Origin: Betaproteobacteria bacterium SCN1 | GTDB lineage: Bacteria > Pseudomonadota > Gammaproteobacteria > Burkholderiales > Thiobacillaceae | DNA length: 64,000 bases | Assembly: GCA_008923315.1 (NCBI GenBank) | Contig: WBSF01000004.1 | Span: 1 to 64,000, forward strand | Direction of reading: 5' to 3' | Shown here: piece by piece, positions 63,407-64,000 of the stretch | Position numbering within the stretch: position 1 is the stretch's first letter | How the letters are laid out: the number at the start of each line of letters is the position of its first letter | Notes under the pieces: generated by a model | Database searches by the model: none | Told to the model about the DNA's origin: nothing | Seen by the model: the letters and a program-made list of their open reading frames with translations, nothing else | Made by a program: the position numbers and the translations under genes

Positions 63407-64000
63407 TCAGGCCGGGAAGACGCCGGTGGACAGGTAGCGGTCGCCGCGATCGCAGACGATGGACACGATGACGGCGTTCTCGATCTCCTTCGACAGCAGC
63501 AGCGCGGACCACAGCGCCCCCCCTGACGAAATGCCCGCGAAAATGCCTTCCTCGCGCGCAAGCCGCCGGGTGGTCTCCTCGGCATCGTACTGGGTAACGT
63601 AGATCATGCGGTCGACACGATCGTAGTCGCAGATGTCCGGCACGTATTCTTCCGGCCACTTTCGGATGCCGGGAATCTGCGCGCCTTCCATCGGCTGTAC
63701 GCCGACGATCTGGATGGCGGGATTGCGCTCCTTGAGGAAACGCGAACACCCCATGATGGTGCCCGTGGTCCCCATGCTGGAGACGAAGTGGGTGATCCTG
63801 CCCTGGGTGTCGCGCCAGATTTCCGGACCGGTGGTGCGATAGTGGGCTTCCGGATTGTCCGGGTTGGCGAACTGATCGAGAATTTTGCCAATGCCCTGTT
63901 TTTCCATGGCGATGGCCAGATCGCGCGCGCCTTCCATGCCAGCCTCCCTGCTGACGAGCTGCAGCTCGGCACCGAAGGCCCGCATGGTTTGCTGGCGTTC
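63407..64000 (-). CDS. cysM: cysteine synthase B (partial)
   Basis: C-terminal 197 residues of an O-acetylserine sulfhydrylase; the N-terminus lies beyond the right edge. Visible are ERQQTMRAFGAEL at the start, the cofactor-binding phosphate loop in SSMGTTGTIMGCSRFL and the C-terminal SSGGALWSALLLSKE and RGDRYLSTGVFPA. The region EDLAIAMEKQGIGKILDQF is like CysM rather than CysK. It makes cysteine from O-acetylserine and sulfide or thiosulfate, fitting a sulfur-oxidising host. The pyridoxal lysine lies outside the window. Confidence 0.93.
   Translation of the reverse strand, partial: ERQQTMRAFGAELQLVSREAGMEGARDLAIAMEKQGIGKILDQFANPDNPEAHYRTTGPEIWRDTQGRITHFVSSMGTTGTIMGCSRFLKERNPAIQIVGVQPMEGAQIPGIRKWPEEYVPDICDYDRVDRMIYVTQYDAEETTRRLAREEGIFAGISSGGALWSALLLSKEIENAVIVSIVCDRGDRYLSTGVFPA

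Overview
The window is GC-rich, densely packed chromosomal DNA from a betaproteobacterium. The signs are a tRNA-Val/thrS/infC/rpmI/rplT/pheS/pheT/ihfA/merR/tRNA-Pro block, overlapping ispD/ispF, FtsK, RlmD and RadA, together with YeeE/YedE-type sulfur transporters. A sulfur-oxidising Thiobacillus/Nitrosomonadales-like organism is my best guess. That placement is inferred from gene content; there is no rRNA here to confirm it.

Left edge (1-1.65 kb): a lower-GC piece of a DNA-phosphorothioation (Dnd) island with dndC, its small partner gene and the first dozen codons of a DndD-like ATPase that breaks off in an insertion-sequence-like end. Then come sohB, an AbrB/PIN toxin-antitoxin pair with a clear palindromic operator, sodB and tRNA-Pro. 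From 4.4 to 12.2 kb the minus strand carries the translation operon. It has a strong tRNA promoter, tRNA-Val, an apparent Thr-rich leader peptide with a terminator ahead of thrS, and infC starting at an AUC codon.

12.3-21.1 kb: an ECF sigma/anti-sigma pair, a secreted DUF3455 protein, a Csp-type copper-storage protein, then thpR-ispF-ispD-ftsK on the minus strand and trxB-smr-bcp on the plus strand. 21.1-22.4 kb is a low-GC patch organised like integron gene cassettes without an integrase: one good attC site, two short attC-like sites, a secreted protein, an HNH nuclease and a tiny membrane peptide.

22.4-40.4 kb: a DinG/YoaA helicase, a secreted hydrolase coupled to a GGDEF-EAL protein, an ABC1 kinase, an NlpC/P60 hydrolase, an iron(III) ABC transporter behind a Fur-box-like site, a hybrid histidine kinase, a DUF302 protein, a HIT-like protein and a cyclic-nucleotide phosphodiesterase. 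40.4-49.4 kb: a CHASE2 adenylate cyclase in one operon with an M48 protease and an SH3 protein. Next is an MlaE/MlaD lipid-transport operon whose ATPase gene is only a remnant lacking Walker A, then a split YeeE transporter with an SCP2-like secreted protein, and slyD.

49.4-64 kb: pgi, a DUF4139 protein, a degenerate EAL-HDOD protein, a PolB-type exonuclease, a 232-bp element with inverted ends wedged exactly between that exonuclease and rlmD, lysC, ybaN, tRNA-Ser and tRNA-Arg, an HTH regulator with a small secreted protein, prfC, a glycine-zipper protein, radA and the C-terminal part of cysM. No CRISPR array, rRNA or complete insertion sequence was seen. No gene-free stretch exceeds 300 bases. 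The most interesting items are the thrS leader, the gene cassettes, the ATPase-less Mla operon and the mini-element at 54769-55000.
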